From: Bacteroidetes bacterium RIFCSPLOWO2_12_FULL_35_15
GTDB taxonomy: Bacteria; Bacteroidota; Bacteroidia; 2-12-FULL-35-15
DNA length: 50,757 bases
Direction: 5' to 3'
Assembly: GCA_001769385.1 (NCBI GenBank)
Contig: MEPB01000109.1
Span: 1-50,757, forward strand
The position numbers and the translations under genes are program-made. Under the pieces are notes generated by a model, which worked only from the letters and a program-made list of their open reading frames with translations, did no database searches and was not told where the DNA came from. Shown here in pieces: positions 33,270 to 42,151 of the stretch. Positions within the stretch are counted from its first letter, which is position 1; the number at the start of each line of letters is the position of its first letter.

Positions 33270-34022
33270 TTACTTGTAAAGATTTCGTAATTTTTTATAC
33301 TTTAAAAATGTGGCGTATGCAGAAATCCGGCAAACTGTAAATCCTGCACTTCCATCTAAAAATCCAAGTTTAAAAATATAATCGCGCATAAATTTCACAA
33401 CAGGGCTCATCCAGCATTTTAAGAGTGACGCCTTTTTCCCTTCTTTAAATTGAGCTTTTGCTAAAATATCTGTAAAATAATTCACTTGTTTGTAATGGTC
33501 TTCAATGGTATAATAACTGTAGTGTAAAATATTTCCTTTTAATGAGGCAGTGGTTTTGTCACCTTCAAGCATCCTATATTTGTCGTGTGGATTTACGCCT
33601 CCCCATGCACCTTTTCGCGAATCCCAAAGTCGTAATTTTGAATCGGGATACCAGCCGCAATGATAGATCCATTTCCCGCAATAATTGGTCAAACGATTCA
33701 TATAATAGCCTTCATACTTCCAGTTTTTTTTAATTTCCAAAATGGATCTTTTCAAAACCTCATCCAATGCTTCATCCGCATCCAATGATAATACATGTGG
33801 AAATTTAGCTTGTGTAATAGCATAATTTTTCTGCTCAATATGGCCTTCAAAGGAATGTTGAATAAAGCGTACACCTTTTGTTTTACAAATTTCTTGAGTT
33901 TTATCAGTCGAAAAAGAATCAACCACAACCACATCATCTGCTATTTCCTGAATGGAATCAAGACAGCGTGCAATATTTTTTTCTTCGTTGAAGGTGATAA
34001 TAACAACTGACAGTGGTATCAT
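33270..34022 (-). CDS. glycosyltransferase family 2 (LPS core / WaaE-like)
   Basis: This 250-residue GT-A enzyme starts MIPLSVVIITFNEEKNIARCLDSIQEIADDVVVVDSFSTDKT, the nucleotide-binding fold, with the metal-binding motif LSLDADEAL at about 75-83. The C-terminal half has HCGWYPDSKLRLWDSRKGAWGG, typical of WaaE/KdtX-like beta-1,4-glucosyl- or galactosyltransferases that decorate LPS inner core. It runs into the family 9 gene 2 bp downstream; together with the ligase-like protein they suggest LPS core or O-glycan assembly. The acceptor is unknown. Confidence 0.92.
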   Translation of the reverse strand: MIPLSVVIITFNEEKNIARCLDSIQEIADDVVVVDSFSTDKTQEICKTKGVRFIQHSFEGHIEQKNYAITQAKFPHVLSLDADEALDEVLKRSILEIKKNWKYEGYYMNRLTNYCGKWIYHCGWYPDSKLRLWDSRKGAWGGVNPHDKYRMLEGDKTTASLKGNILHYSYYTIEDHYKQVNYFTDILAKAQFKEGKKASLLKCWMSPVVKFMRDYIFKLGFLDGSAGFTVCRISAYATFLKYKKLRNLYK

Positions 34023-34053
34023 TTACGGTTTTCGGAATATCTGTTCTTACAGG

Positions 34054-34061
34054 CAAAAGTA
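34054..34061 (-). promoter_or_regulatory. TAnnTTTG -7 element for the glycosyltransferase pair
   Basis: On the minus strand the site reads TACTTTTG, a consensus match 31 bp upstream of the GT2 ATG at 34022. Confidence 0.45.
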
Positions 34062-34131
34062 CTAAAATTATCTACTTTATAAGTGTAACCGCATCAGTAA
34101 TGAATGACGTTCAATTTTATCCCGGATGAAT

Positions 34132-34310
34132 TTAATTTTCAATAATTACTTTCTTAACTGTCTTTATTTGATCACCGCTAATTTTCAGAAAATAAATGCG
34201 GAAGAAATCCCCTGAATAAGAATTGTATTTGTGGTTTCTCCATGGTGCAGATCCAGTTCTTTGGTTTGCAGAATTTTGCCTGATGGATCTGTAAGAAGAA
34301 GTGCAGCTTT
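34132..34310 (-). pseudogene. decayed T9SS C-terminal sorting domain
   Basis: Two out-of-phase pieces on the minus strand read as one sorting-domain tail. The first is KAALLLTDPSGKILQTKELDL...GETTNTILIQ. After a slip at the G4 run near 34209-34212 (one extra G restores frame), the second is GDFFRIYFLKISGDQIKTVKK, then VIIEN and TAA (34132-34134). The YPNP-type start of the domain and any cargo are absent. It sits directly after the DUF2490 gene of the CotH locus, so a further T9SS-exported protein probably once ended that operon. Confidence 0.7.
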
Positions 34311-34344
34311 CTTTTAATTTTTTCCCTGAAAAAGTTTTCAGTTT

Positions 34345-35028
34345 CTACAAAGATAAACTATACTCTATTCCAACAATATACAGATTTTGAGGTGCAGAAA
34401 CATTGAATTCCTGCTGGATCAGATAATATAATCCAACTGTATTTCTGTTGTTGTATTTGTAATCCAACCCAAGCGCAAAACGACCACGATGCCATAGTTT
34501 ATTTGATTCAACAGCTCTTGGATTATTGATCTGATAACGGAATTCCGTTGCAATATAAGGAGTTACAGGTTTATCCAGATCGTATTTCAATTCAAATTTA
34601 TTTCTCGAATACCATTCCGGAATATTTCCGATTTCACTCGAATAAACATTTCTTACTTCTGCCTGAATCCGTTCACGAAAAGAAGCTGTAAGTTTTCCAA
34701 ATTTTTTCTTTACAGAAATATCAAGCATTAAACGGTGGCGATAACTGAATGTGTTATCCTCCATATATTTTTCAATTGGCCGGTAAGCCAATGATACTTT
34801 CAGAAAATCAAGCGGTTTAACAAAAACTCCCAGATCCGTATAAAACAGATTGGTACGGGTAAAATTTTCTTTTCTTCTGTATTCTTCGGTGATAAAAACA
34901 CCGAATTTTTTATTCAGTTTTTTTTCAATATTAAAAGTAGCCCACAAGCCGGCATCATTTGTAGCTTGTGAAAACACATCCACTGAAAAAAGAATTGTAA
35001 TTATAAAGGATAGAACGTATTTATTCAT
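34345..35028 (-). CDS. DUF2490 outer-membrane protein
   Basis: This 227-residue precursor has a signal peptide (MNKYVLSFIITILFSVDVFS). The mature chain is alternating amphipathic strands (GLWATFNIEKKLNKKFGVFITEEYRRKENFTRTNLFYTDLGVFV, and so on), ending in an aromatic-rich C-terminal strand IVGIEYSLSL as in outer-membrane barrels. This matches the DUF2490 family, of unknown function. It is last of nine minus-strand genes, 21 bp after the DUF4956 gene. In the inferred system it could be a pore or an anchor for exported products. Confidence 0.8.
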   Translation of the reverse strand: MNKYVLSFIITILFSVDVFSQATNDAGLWATFNIEKKLNKKFGVFITEEYRRKENFTRTNLFYTDLGVFVKPLDFLKVSLAYRPIEKYMEDNTFSYRHRLMLDISVKKKFGKLTASFRERIQAEVRNVYSSEIGNIPEWYSRNKFELKYDLDKPVTPYIATEFRYQINNPRAVESNKLWHRGRFALGLDYKYNNRNTVGLYYLIQQEFNVSAPQNLYIVGIEYSLSL

Positions 35029-35049
35029 ACAATTTATATAGACAATATA

Positions 35050-35682
35050 TTAATCAAATTTGCTTTCATAATGGTACACTCTGATGTTTGCCGTATCTTT
35101 TAAAAAATCGATCTTGTTTATTTCGATCCTGTTAATTGTTATTCCCATCCTCATTTCCAGATCGGCTTTCAGTTCAGCTCTACACGCCGGTTTTATCAGT
35201 TCAATGTTTTCATATTGTATCATTTGTGAAACTTCTTTTTTAAATATTATGGTTGTTTCAAGAAGCAGTGTAAAAATGATGATGATCGAATTAATGAAGG
35301 ATAGTTCTATCCAGTTGCCTTTACTTAAAGCTGTTATTAATCCCATCGCGATCACCAGGAACATATAAGTCATATCTTTTGTAGTGATGCCTTCGGTCCG
35401 GTATCGTAACATCGAGAAAACCGCGAATAAACCAAATGCTGCTCCCATGCTCATATCTGATTTGTTCAGAATAAATGTGATCAGGAAGATGATCAGGTTG
35501 AAGATGAATAGTGTAAAAAAGTTTTCCCGGTTTTTATATACCGGAAAATAAATAAACCGGATCAGTACAAAAACAGAAATAAAATCAATTGTCAGCCGGA
35601 TGAAAAATTTAGGTCCTAATTTTTCAAAAAATGCAAACCCTGTTGAAGCGGTATCTCCGCTAAGTTCTTGTAAAAGTACCAT
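35050..35682 (-). CDS. DUF4956 integral membrane protein
   Basis: This 210-residue protein has four membrane helices (about 25-45, 55-75, 80-95 and 105-145 clusters) followed by a cytoplasmic ~65-residue domain (YENIELIKPACRAELKADLEMRMGITINRIEINKIDFLKDTANIRVYHY). The conserved loop GAAFGLFAVFSMLRYRTEGITTKDMTYMFLVIAMGLITALS is typical of DUF4956. In other genomes this family often neighbours VTC-domain polyphosphate polymerases and CotH proteins, as here. Its start overlaps the VTC gene's end by 23 bp, so the two are translationally coupled. It is a plausible membrane partner or exit channel for polyphosphate, by analogy with the membrane part of yeast VTC; this is inference. Confidence 0.85.
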   Translation of the reverse strand: MVLLQELSGDTASTGFAFFEKLGPKFFIRLTIDFISVFVLIRFIYFPVYKNRENFFTLFIFNLIIFLITFILNKSDMSMGAAFGLFAVFSMLRYRTEGITTKDMTYMFLVIAMGLITALSKGNWIELSFINSIIIIFTLLLETTIIFKKEVSQMIQYENIELIKPACRAELKADLEMRMGITINRIEINKIDFLKDTANIRVYHYESKFD

Positions 35683-36424
35683 TTAGTGTTTTTTTTAGTA
35701 AAATTAAATTTGGTTTAAAATTATTATGTTTAATTTTTTCAAATAAGTTGATCACTCCATAACAGTATTTACTGATGGAACCTTCCCGGACATGATATCC
35801 TTTCATTAATTTCATGAAGGCTGAATCCACAGATTTGTCTTGTTTTACTTCCGCAATCACCAAATTATCTATGGTCTTATCCTGTTCGGAATTTTTAAAG
35901 GTCAAGTCAAGATCGATGGTAACTCGCTCAGGAGAATTTTTATTTACCAATGTTATTCTGGAATAATTGACCCAAAGCTTTGCTTCTAAATGTATGGGAA
36001 GCAAGGGTGTTTTTTCTTTCAATAAGGTTTCGGCAATATCTATTATTTTACCGTCAATTTGGGATTGTTTTACACGGTCCTTAATTGTTCTTCCTTTATT
36101 ATTCTTGAATTTTACTTCAAAAAAATGCAATTCGGATTCCACATATTTCCGGCAACGAATTTTAAACCGGGTAGGTTTACCTCTGTGGTGCGCATGATAC
36201 AAGTCGAAGTGCTCTGTATCAAAATAAAGGGATTCGTACCGGCTTATTCTGTTTCCATTCACATCCAACACCCGGTAATTGTTTTTTATCTGTTCCAGAA
36301 AATGGGGCAATTGATCGAGCCTGAAAACAAACTTGGTATCGGTCCTGTCCATCAGGGCAACGCTGTCCATTTCTTTCAGAGAAATAGTTTCAAAATCAGT
36401 TAATATATTTTTAATTCCGTTCAA
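35660..36424 (-). CDS. polyphosphate polymerase (VTC-domain protein)
   Basis: This 254-residue protein with the TTM/VTC fold would make polyphosphate from ATP inside a positively charged tunnel. Family signatures are in order: EMDSVALMDRTDTKFVF, RYESLYFDTEHFDLYHAHH, RFKIRCRKY, FFEVKFKNNKGRTIKDR, LEAKLWVNYSRI, ERVTIDLDLTFKN and LVIAEVKQDKSVDSAFMKLM. The pairs of Arg and Lys on alternating strands and the acidic EVK segment correspond to the phosphate-binding and metal sites of yeast Vtc4. The start is a TTG at 36422-36424; no ATG lies before the conserved domain. It is followed with a 23-bp overlap by DUF4956. Polymerase activity is not proven for this bacterial branch. Confidence 0.88.
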   Translation of the reverse strand: MNGIKNILTDFETISLKEMDSVALMDRTDTKFVFRLDQLPHFLEQIKNNYRVLDVNGNRISRYESLYFDTEHFDLYHAHHRGKPTRFKIRCRKYVESELHFFEVKFKNNKGRTIKDRVKQSQIDGKIIDIAETLLKEKTPLLPIHLEAKLWVNYSRITLVNKNSPERVTIDLDLTFKNSEQDKTIDNLVIAEVKQDKSVDSAFMKLMKGYHVREGSISKYCYGVINLFEKIKHNNFKPNLILLKKTLNGTFTRT

Positions 36425-36511
36425 TTTTAATACTCGTAAACGTGTTTTTTAGGGCGATCAAATTCTCTTTTGAATCTTTTTTCGGTTTTCCTCAACTAAT
36501 TTCAGTCCTTA

Positions 36512-36943
36512 TTAATTATAAATTTCAACAGTACCTGCATCCACTTCTTCTTTCTTTTTACTTATTTCGATACTCTTTAAAACAGCGACCTTTGGAGCAT
36601 ATAAATTGGGATTTAGCATGCTATAGGGAGGGGCGACTGTCCCAACCGAATCCTTTGAATAAACATATATTTTATATGAACCTTTACGGAGGTATTGAAA
36701 TTCGAAAACACCATCCGGTCCTGATTTTATTTTATTTCCGTAAGAAACTTCATCGCCATAAATAATATAAACATCCTCGTCAGCACCCACATATTGATTT
36801 AATAAGATGGAGAAATTATCGTTGTAATTTTTCACATGCACCTTTCCTCTAATACTTGAATTACCTCCTTCACCGGCAGGTTTTTTACATGATACAATAA
36901 CCAGTGCTGCTGCAATCGAAATTATAAAAAATATTTTTTTCAT
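36512..36943 (-). CDS. small lipoprotein with a regulatory-like beta-sandwich
   Basis: This is a 143-residue precursor: MKKIFFIISIAAALVIVSC with the lipid-linked Cys at 19, then KKPAGEGG. The mature part starts IRGKVHVKNYN, then DGVFEFQYLRKGSYKIYVYSKDS, which has the pattern of carboxypeptidase-regulatory/prealbumin-like domains. The same type of fold occurs in the lipoprotein triplet at 17141-19270, though sequences differ. It lies between the CotH and VTC genes with 87-89 bp on each side and has no enzymatic motif. It may be an envelope partner of one of those proteins. Confidence 0.8.
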   Translation of the reverse strand: MKKIFFIISIAAALVIVSCKKPAGEGGNSSIRGKVHVKNYNDNFSILLNQYVGADEDVYIIYGDEVSYGNKIKSGPDGVFEFQYLRKGSYKIYVYSKDSVGTVAPPYSMLNPNLYAPKVAVLKSIEISKKKEEVDAGTVEIYN

Positions 36944-37032
36944 GTTTTTTGATACTTGTTTTATATATTAAAACTTATTCTTTGGGAGATCCACTAAATA
37001 TACTCAAACTTACATTAAAATTAAGCACGAAT

Positions 37033-39321
37033 CTATTTTAAAATCTGAAGTTTTTTAAACTGATCAGCATTTATTTTTAGAACATAGAATCCTTCGGATA
37101 ATTCGGAAATACTCACCGTTTCAATTTTGTTGGTTGAAATAATAGTTTTTATTTCCTGGCCCAATGCATTGTATAAACAAATTGTATTTTCTTTTTCAGT
37201 GCTGTTAAATTGTATTGTAAAATACTCACAAGCCGGATTAGGATATACTTTTATCTCATTTTCAGCGGCTCCATTTTCATTGATGCCTGTTAAACAATTG
37301 GATGCATTAAATGTTGGCAGACTTGGAATAAAAGTTCCTGTTCCGTCCGGGCACCTGCCAACAGAAACGTCTCCAACCTGGGCTCCAAAGTTTATACTAT
37401 CTAATATGTTACCTGAAATGTCACTCAAAACAAGTTGCTCTCCGCCTGATAATAATTTAAAATTACAATGAAGATAGGAGGATGTGGTTGCATTCTCATC
37501 GGCCCAAACTACCAGGTAACCCTGCGGCTGAATGATTGCATTGTCGGGGAAAGCAAATTTTGTTAGGTTGAGGGAATTATCAGTCAGATACAAGCCAAAC
37601 ATGTTCAAGGAGCTTGATGTATTATTGTAAAATTCTATCCAGTCTTCATGCTGACCATTTTCATTTGTATTATAACCCTGGTTGGCGGCCAAAAATTCAT
37701 TGATCCTGACTTGTCCCGAAGCAGCAGTCTGAACATTCGACTGTAACGTATAAAATTCATGTTCCGCTCGTTCCGGTGAAAACATTCCGGCAGTATTATT
37801 TTCAGCATAAATATAATATTGCAGCACCGGACCATTCATTGTAAATGTGGCTCCATAAATATTATCGCCTGCTGTGCCATCATTATTTAAGCCATCATCA
37901 GTCATTAAAATTCGAGTGAATTTATCCGTGTTCACAAAACGATAACCCAGATAAACTGAATTTGCATTTGTGTTTGTGACCTGAGCCGCAATACTGATCG
38001 TGCTATTTATACCAGGCGTTAAATTGCTTGGGGTTATCGCAGAAATAGTTGGAGGTACAGCCGTAAAATCAGCCAAAGATTGTAAATAAGAAACTCTTGC
38101 ACTCATCAGCGTACTAATACCCGGCACAACATAGCTCCCAACAGTAGTGTTACTTGTCATGGCTGATTGAAACTGAGCATACGTAAAAAATTTATTTGTA
38201 TCTGCTACAATTGCAGTATCAATTAAGGTCTGCAATTGTGAAGCAGTCGTTTGATAACTATTGGATACAAACATTTCATTCATAATGGTTCGCATGTGGG
38301 CAATATACATTCGTTTATACAGGACATTATTCATCACATCTTTTATCAATGGCCAGTAAACATCGGCAGAATGAATGGTAGGTGACAATTGCTGCATGTT
38401 GGCAACCGTTAAGCTTCCCATACTGGAATTTGAACTCCCGACAAAAGGAAATCCACCCAAAGACATATTCAGATCCCAAATTACCGGATTGAAACGTTTG
38501 GTATTATCTTTATATAAATAATAATTCTGAGCAAATACTCCGGTGTAACTATCCAGATTAATTAATACATTATTAAATGCCAACATCCAGATTGCTCTGT
38601 CCATATCCAGTACAGAGGAAATGTTTGATGAAAAATTAGTGACGGTATCACAAAGTCCAACCAGATCATTCCATCCATTTGTTGATTTTATTTCATAATA
38701 ATTAAAATAATTTGAACTATCGGTTGTGTTATATTTTAAATTGCTTTTTGTAGCCGGACCCGGATTTACAATTGGATTACATTTGATCAGGGTATTTTGC
38801 GAAGAAAAAAAGTGATCGGAACAAAAGGACTTACCAATTGGTTCAGCATTTGAATACAATCCAACATAAGCTCCGTTAACAAAAAGCTGAGCAAAGTTGG
38901 ATCGTGGGCAATCCATATAATTCTGCAAAATGTTATAGGAAAGAACTTCCCTGATCATGGAAGGATCGGCATACCCATTACCAAGTTTAATATCTTTTAT
39001 GCTTTGATAGGATTGACTCTTAAATTCATCCAACGAAATGTGTATTGGATTTTTTAAATACGTTGAGTTGTAGGAACTGTTTCCTTTGTACTTAACACCT
39101 ACGCTATCGAACTGCACTCCATTGATTTTCACTAATGAAGCCATTATATAACTGTCAAACCCATTTTTTGCGGTATCCATTTGATAATCCCAATCGGGTT
39201 GCGTAAAACTAATTTCGATCTTTTGAATGGTAGTTAAATCGTAAAAAGTAGTTTGGCTCTGCGCAGTTGCTATTATAAATAATGCAAAAATTACAAGTAT
39301 CAGGAGTTTGCTTTTAATCAT
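37033..39321 (-). CDS. exported CotH kinase with lamin-tail and T9SS sorting domains
   Basis: This is a 762-residue precursor with a signal peptide to about residue 20. The CotH kinase domain spans about 25-420 and has GVKYKGNSSY, ADPSMIREVLSYNILQNYMDCPRSNFAQLFVNGAYVGLYSNAEPIGKSF and the metal/catalytic region NPVIWDLNMSLGG with Asp283. CotH of Bacillus phosphorylates spore-coat proteins. An Ig-like segment follows, then a lamin-tail domain (about 535-655: INEFLAANQGYN...EDWIEFYN...LYLTDN), and a T9SS type A sorting domain ends the chain (VYPNPACEYFTIQF...LSEGFYVLKI). The protein is thus exported across the outer membrane and anchored or released there. It stands 12 bp after the carbohydrate-binding-like gene. 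Confidence 0.9.
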   Translation of the reverse strand: MIKSKLLILVIFALFIIATAQSQTTFYDLTTIQKIEISFTQPDWDYQMDTAKNGFDSYIMASLVKINGVQFDSVGVKYKGNSSYNSTYLKNPIHISLDEFKSQSYQSIKDIKLGNGYADPSMIREVLSYNILQNYMDCPRSNFAQLFVNGAYVGLYSNAEPIGKSFCSDHFFSSQNTLIKCNPIVNPGPATKSNLKYNTTDSSNYFNYYEIKSTNGWNDLVGLCDTVTNFSSNISSVLDMDRAIWMLAFNNVLINLDSYTGVFAQNYYLYKDNTKRFNPVIWDLNMSLGGFPFVGSSNSSMGSLTVANMQQLSPTIHSADVYWPLIKDVMNNVLYKRMYIAHMRTIMNEMFVSNSYQTTASQLQTLIDTAIVADTNKFFTYAQFQSAMTSNTTVGSYVVPGISTLMSARVSYLQSLADFTAVPPTISAITPSNLTPGINSTISIAAQVTNTNANSVYLGYRFVNTDKFTRILMTDDGLNNDGTAGDNIYGATFTMNGPVLQYYIYAENNTAGMFSPERAEHEFYTLQSNVQTAASGQVRINEFLAANQGYNTNENGQHEDWIEFYNNTSSSLNMFGLYLTDNSLNLTKFAFPDNAIIQPQGYLVVWADENATTSSYLHCNFKLLSGGEQLVLSDISGNILDSINFGAQVGDVSVGRCPDGTGTFIPSLPTFNASNCLTGINENGAAENEIKVYPNPACEYFTIQFNSTEKENTICLYNALGQEIKTIISTNKIETVSISELSEGFYVLKINADQFKKLQILK

Positions 39322-39333
39322 TTTTCTTCCGCA

Positions 39334-40341
39334 TTATTCAATGATCAATTTTAGATTGGTACTATTTTTTTTGCTGTTCAAAATAGTCAGAAAATAAACG
39401 CCCGATGTTAAGGTCTCCTTTTCGATCCTCAGTTCTGCCGCATTATGATTGTTGTAGGAGCGGACAATCCTACCCGTGATATCCAGTATGTAAACCGAAT
39501 GTAAAATATCAATATCGTTAAAATGCAAAATTGTAAAATCAGTTGCAGGATTAGGAAATAATTTCAGTTCGTTCATTTCTGTATGTTCAGATATGCCGGC
39601 AATGGCGCTACATGAATAGCAGGTCGAGAAACATACCACTTCCAAAACGGTATCATGCGGAACCAGAAAATTTCTATTTCCGGAAGTTGCACAACTTGCA
39701 GGCACAGTTTCGTATTCCGAAATTAAATTACCGTTGATATACTTAAATTGGCAACCGGCTGCATTTGTATCAATATAGGCGATGTATTCATATACCGTAT
39801 CATTAAATGAATAGAGAATGTTTTTTGCAGTATTCCAACCCTGCCAGGTTCCGGCAACATGTGGTTTTTCAGCACTTACTGTTTGATACAGCATATCTAC
39901 TTTAAAGCGTATCAGGTTAAACCCTGCCGGTGCATTTCCGGCAAATCTGATTGCCCCCACAAATGTTGTATCATTTGCCAATGAATCAACATACAACCAT
40001 CTGTTGTCATTAAAATTATATCCTACACGTGCTTCAACCGGAACAAACTCTGCCTCATAAAACTGATCGCCATTAACGAATTTGTATTCATACTTGGCAA
40101 AGGCCGGAATATTCACTACAATACTGAATATATTAGTATCTGCTGTTTCCCGGACAAGTGAAGTTGTATTTGGTGCCCAATCACCACCGGCAAATCCAGC
40201 AAGTGTTTGAAAGTCACCTGATACATGCATTCCGAGTGAACTAACCGGAATACCGGTCATGTCCACAGCAAATTTCACTTTTTTTGCGAATGCAAAAGAG
40301 CTAATTGAAAGTAATAGTGATACGATAATAATTTTTTTCAT
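39334..40341 (-). CDS. T9SS-exported protein with two carbohydrate-binding-like repeats
   Basis: This is a 335-residue precursor. The signal peptide (MKKIIIVSLLLSISSFAFA) precedes two related ~110-residue repeats. Repeat 1 is VKFAVDMTGIPVSSLGMHVSGDFQTLAGF...YEYKFVNGDQFYEAE; repeat 2 is IRFKVDMLYQTVSAEKPHVAGTWQGWN...CQFKYINGNLISEYETV. The pattern (VDM, hydrophobic strand, G-D/T-F/W, FKYINGN) resembles starch-binding CBM20/48-type or SusE/F-like modules. A Cys-rich linker (CFSTCYSC) leads to a sorting domain (LKLFPNPATDFTILHF...LTSGVYFLTIL). It lies between the sulfotransferase and CotH genes with 12-19 bp spacings. Its likely role is to bind a glycan or glycoprotein target for those enzymes; this is inference. 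Confidence 0.8.
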   Translation of the reverse strand: MKKIIIVSLLLSISSFAFAKKVKFAVDMTGIPVSSLGMHVSGDFQTLAGFAGGDWAPNTTSLVRETADTNIFSIVVNIPAFAKYEYKFVNGDQFYEAEFVPVEARVGYNFNDNRWLYVDSLANDTTFVGAIRFAGNAPAGFNLIRFKVDMLYQTVSAEKPHVAGTWQGWNTAKNILYSFNDTVYEYIAYIDTNAAGCQFKYINGNLISEYETVPASCATSGNRNFLVPHDTVLEVVCFSTCYSCSAIAGISEHTEMNELKLFPNPATDFTILHFNDIDILHSVYILDITGRIVRSYNNHNAAELRIEKETLTSGVYFLTILNSKKNSTNLKLIIE

Positions 40342-40360
40342 CAGACAAAATTTTAATTTC

Positions 40361-42061
40361 TTATTTAATTAAAGATATTCTTTTTACTATAGAACCTGAA
40401 TTTTCGCCAGTTAATTTAATGATATAAATTCCATTTTCAAAAGAAGAAAGGTCGATTGTAGATGCATTTATTTCTTTTACAACTAATTTTCCGACTGCAT
40501 CAAAAACCAGCACCTCATAATTTGTTCCTATCCTAGATGATGATTCAATTGTAATTATTCCGCTTGTTGGATTCGGGTAAATGATAATATCGCTTACACT
40601 ATTTTCATTAATCCCAGTAGCCGAAAATGTAAAATTAAATCCCGGTGAATATTCGTAAACACATCCATTGCTATCGGTAATGCGTACAATATAAATTCCA
40701 GTTTGCGTGGCATTGTAGTCCTGACTGGTTGCCCCTGCTATTAAAGAACCATTCAGATACCATTGATAGGTTGTAGCTGATGTAGCACTTAAGGTATTAC
40801 CCGCAAGTGAAATTGAAGGGATTGCAGGAGGTGGATTGTTGATGTAACAATCGCTGTAACGAAATGCTTTTGCACAGGCACCTGTTAAAGTTTTTGACCA
40901 TAATAATGTTCCGGTAGGTCCAAACTCTTTTATATAGCCCGAAATACCCATACTCACAAGGGTATTTCCATTTGGCAATTGTTGTGACCCACCTTCATTA
41001 CTATTGTATCCACCGGCAAGTATCCGCTTGGTGTATGAAGAAGGTAAATAGGCAGAACCAGGGGTTAATGAATAATTATAACCGGAAACAGGGGGAGCAA
41101 TAAAATCAACACAAGAAGCATTACTTGGGCTCGTAATTCCTTTGTTATTATATCCTGCCAAATTTCCGGCATTCGGACACCCTTCCGGGATCCAATGAGC
41201 ATCATGCACGACATTGAGTATTTTTGTCCCTGTAGCACCATAAGCTGCGGGATTTCCCCAACGATACAAAATATCACCACCTTTTCCTGAGTTGCCACCC
41301 GAATGAGTTGCTGCTTCTGCCGTTGTTGTGCTATGGTCAATTACATATATTTCACTTAAATTATGCGAACTAAAGGTTACCTGATCAAGGATCGGATTAT
41401 AGTCTACTCCGTTCATATGCAGCCAATCTTTTTGCGCTTGATAGTTTATATTTAATAGTTCCGGATGATTTACAATGGATGTCTGATAATTTGCAGCTGA
41501 AGCATTTGTATTTTGAACCAAATGATCCCAGGCATGCCATTCCCAAACAACGTTTCCGGTAGTGGCGCCTGTTGGTTGCACTTCCACAATTTTATCAGGC
41601 CACATCGTGTTCGAAAAAGTTGAACATCCTGCTGCGGTTACCTGTGTCCCGGTTTTTGTTTCGTAAGCAATCAATAATACATTTCCGTTTGGCATGGGAC
41701 AAATGTCGTGGTGGGTGCAATAAGCCGTTGTTGAATAAACAAAATCCCACACTACATTTCCATTGTAATCCAGTTTCTGTACCTCTCCGCAAATAGGTCC
41801 TCCGGTAAATGAATTTCCGGTTCTTTCAATTGCTCTCCAAAGAAAACCTCCCGGCATTAAATAGGTAGAGTAACCTGTTTTTTTCGCTGTAGCATCTGTC
41901 CATGTATGATAAACAGTGCCATTGGTATCAACTAATTGTGCGGTTGAAGTAGTTTTTATGCTATACAAGGTGTAACCGGGATATTGTTGCGCCATCATGC
42001 TTGTGAATACGAAAAAGCTGATGATCATCAAAAGCTTTGCTGTTATGTTTGTTTTTTTCAT
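40361..42061 (-). CDS. T9SS-exported aryl-sulfate sulfotransferase-like protein
   Basis: This is a 566-residue precursor with a signal peptide to about 24. The body is a six-bladed propeller (about 30-400) of the ASST/arylsulfotransferase family: VYHTWTDATAKKTGYSTYLMPGG, a histidine-rich CTHHDICPMPNGNVLL, VVWEWHAWDHL, DWLHMNGVDYNPILDQVTFSSHNLSEIYVID, and VVHDAHWIP. These His motifs match the donor-binding and transient sulfo-His sites of bacterial ASST. An Ig-like segment (about 415-480) and a T9SS sorting domain (IIIYPNPTSGIITIESS...FENGIYIIKL) follow. ASSTs move sulfate between phenolic esters without PAPS, so they can work outside the cell. It is first in the enzyme block, 90 bp after the LytTR regulator. 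Confidence 0.88.
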   Translation of the reverse strand: MKKTNITAKLLMIISFFVFTSMMAQQYPGYTLYSIKTTSTAQLVDTNGTVYHTWTDATAKKTGYSTYLMPGGFLWRAIERTGNSFTGGPICGEVQKLDYNGNVVWDFVYSTTAYCTHHDICPMPNGNVLLIAYETKTGTQVTAAGCSTFSNTMWPDKIVEVQPTGATTGNVVWEWHAWDHLVQNTNASAANYQTSIVNHPELLNINYQAQKDWLHMNGVDYNPILDQVTFSSHNLSEIYVIDHSTTTAEAATHSGGNSGKGGDILYRWGNPAAYGATGTKILNVVHDAHWIPEGCPNAGNLAGYNNKGITSPSNASCVDFIAPPVSGYNYSLTPGSAYLPSSYTKRILAGGYNSNEGGSQQLPNGNTLVSMGISGYIKEFGPTGTLLWSKTLTGACAKAFRYSDCYINNPPPAIPSISLAGNTLSATSATTYQWYLNGSLIAGATSQDYNATQTGIYIVRITDSNGCVYEYSPGFNFTFSATGINENSVSDIIIYPNPTSGIITIESSSRIGTNYEVLVFDAVGKLVVKEINASTIDLSSFENGIYIIKLTGENSGSIVKRISLIK

Positions 42062-42151
42062 AGGTCAATTTATTTTTTGCCAAATATCATTTGAAAGGTA
42101 TGTGTAAAAAAATTAAATCGGTAAAAGATTAATTTATTGAGGTAAATAGTA

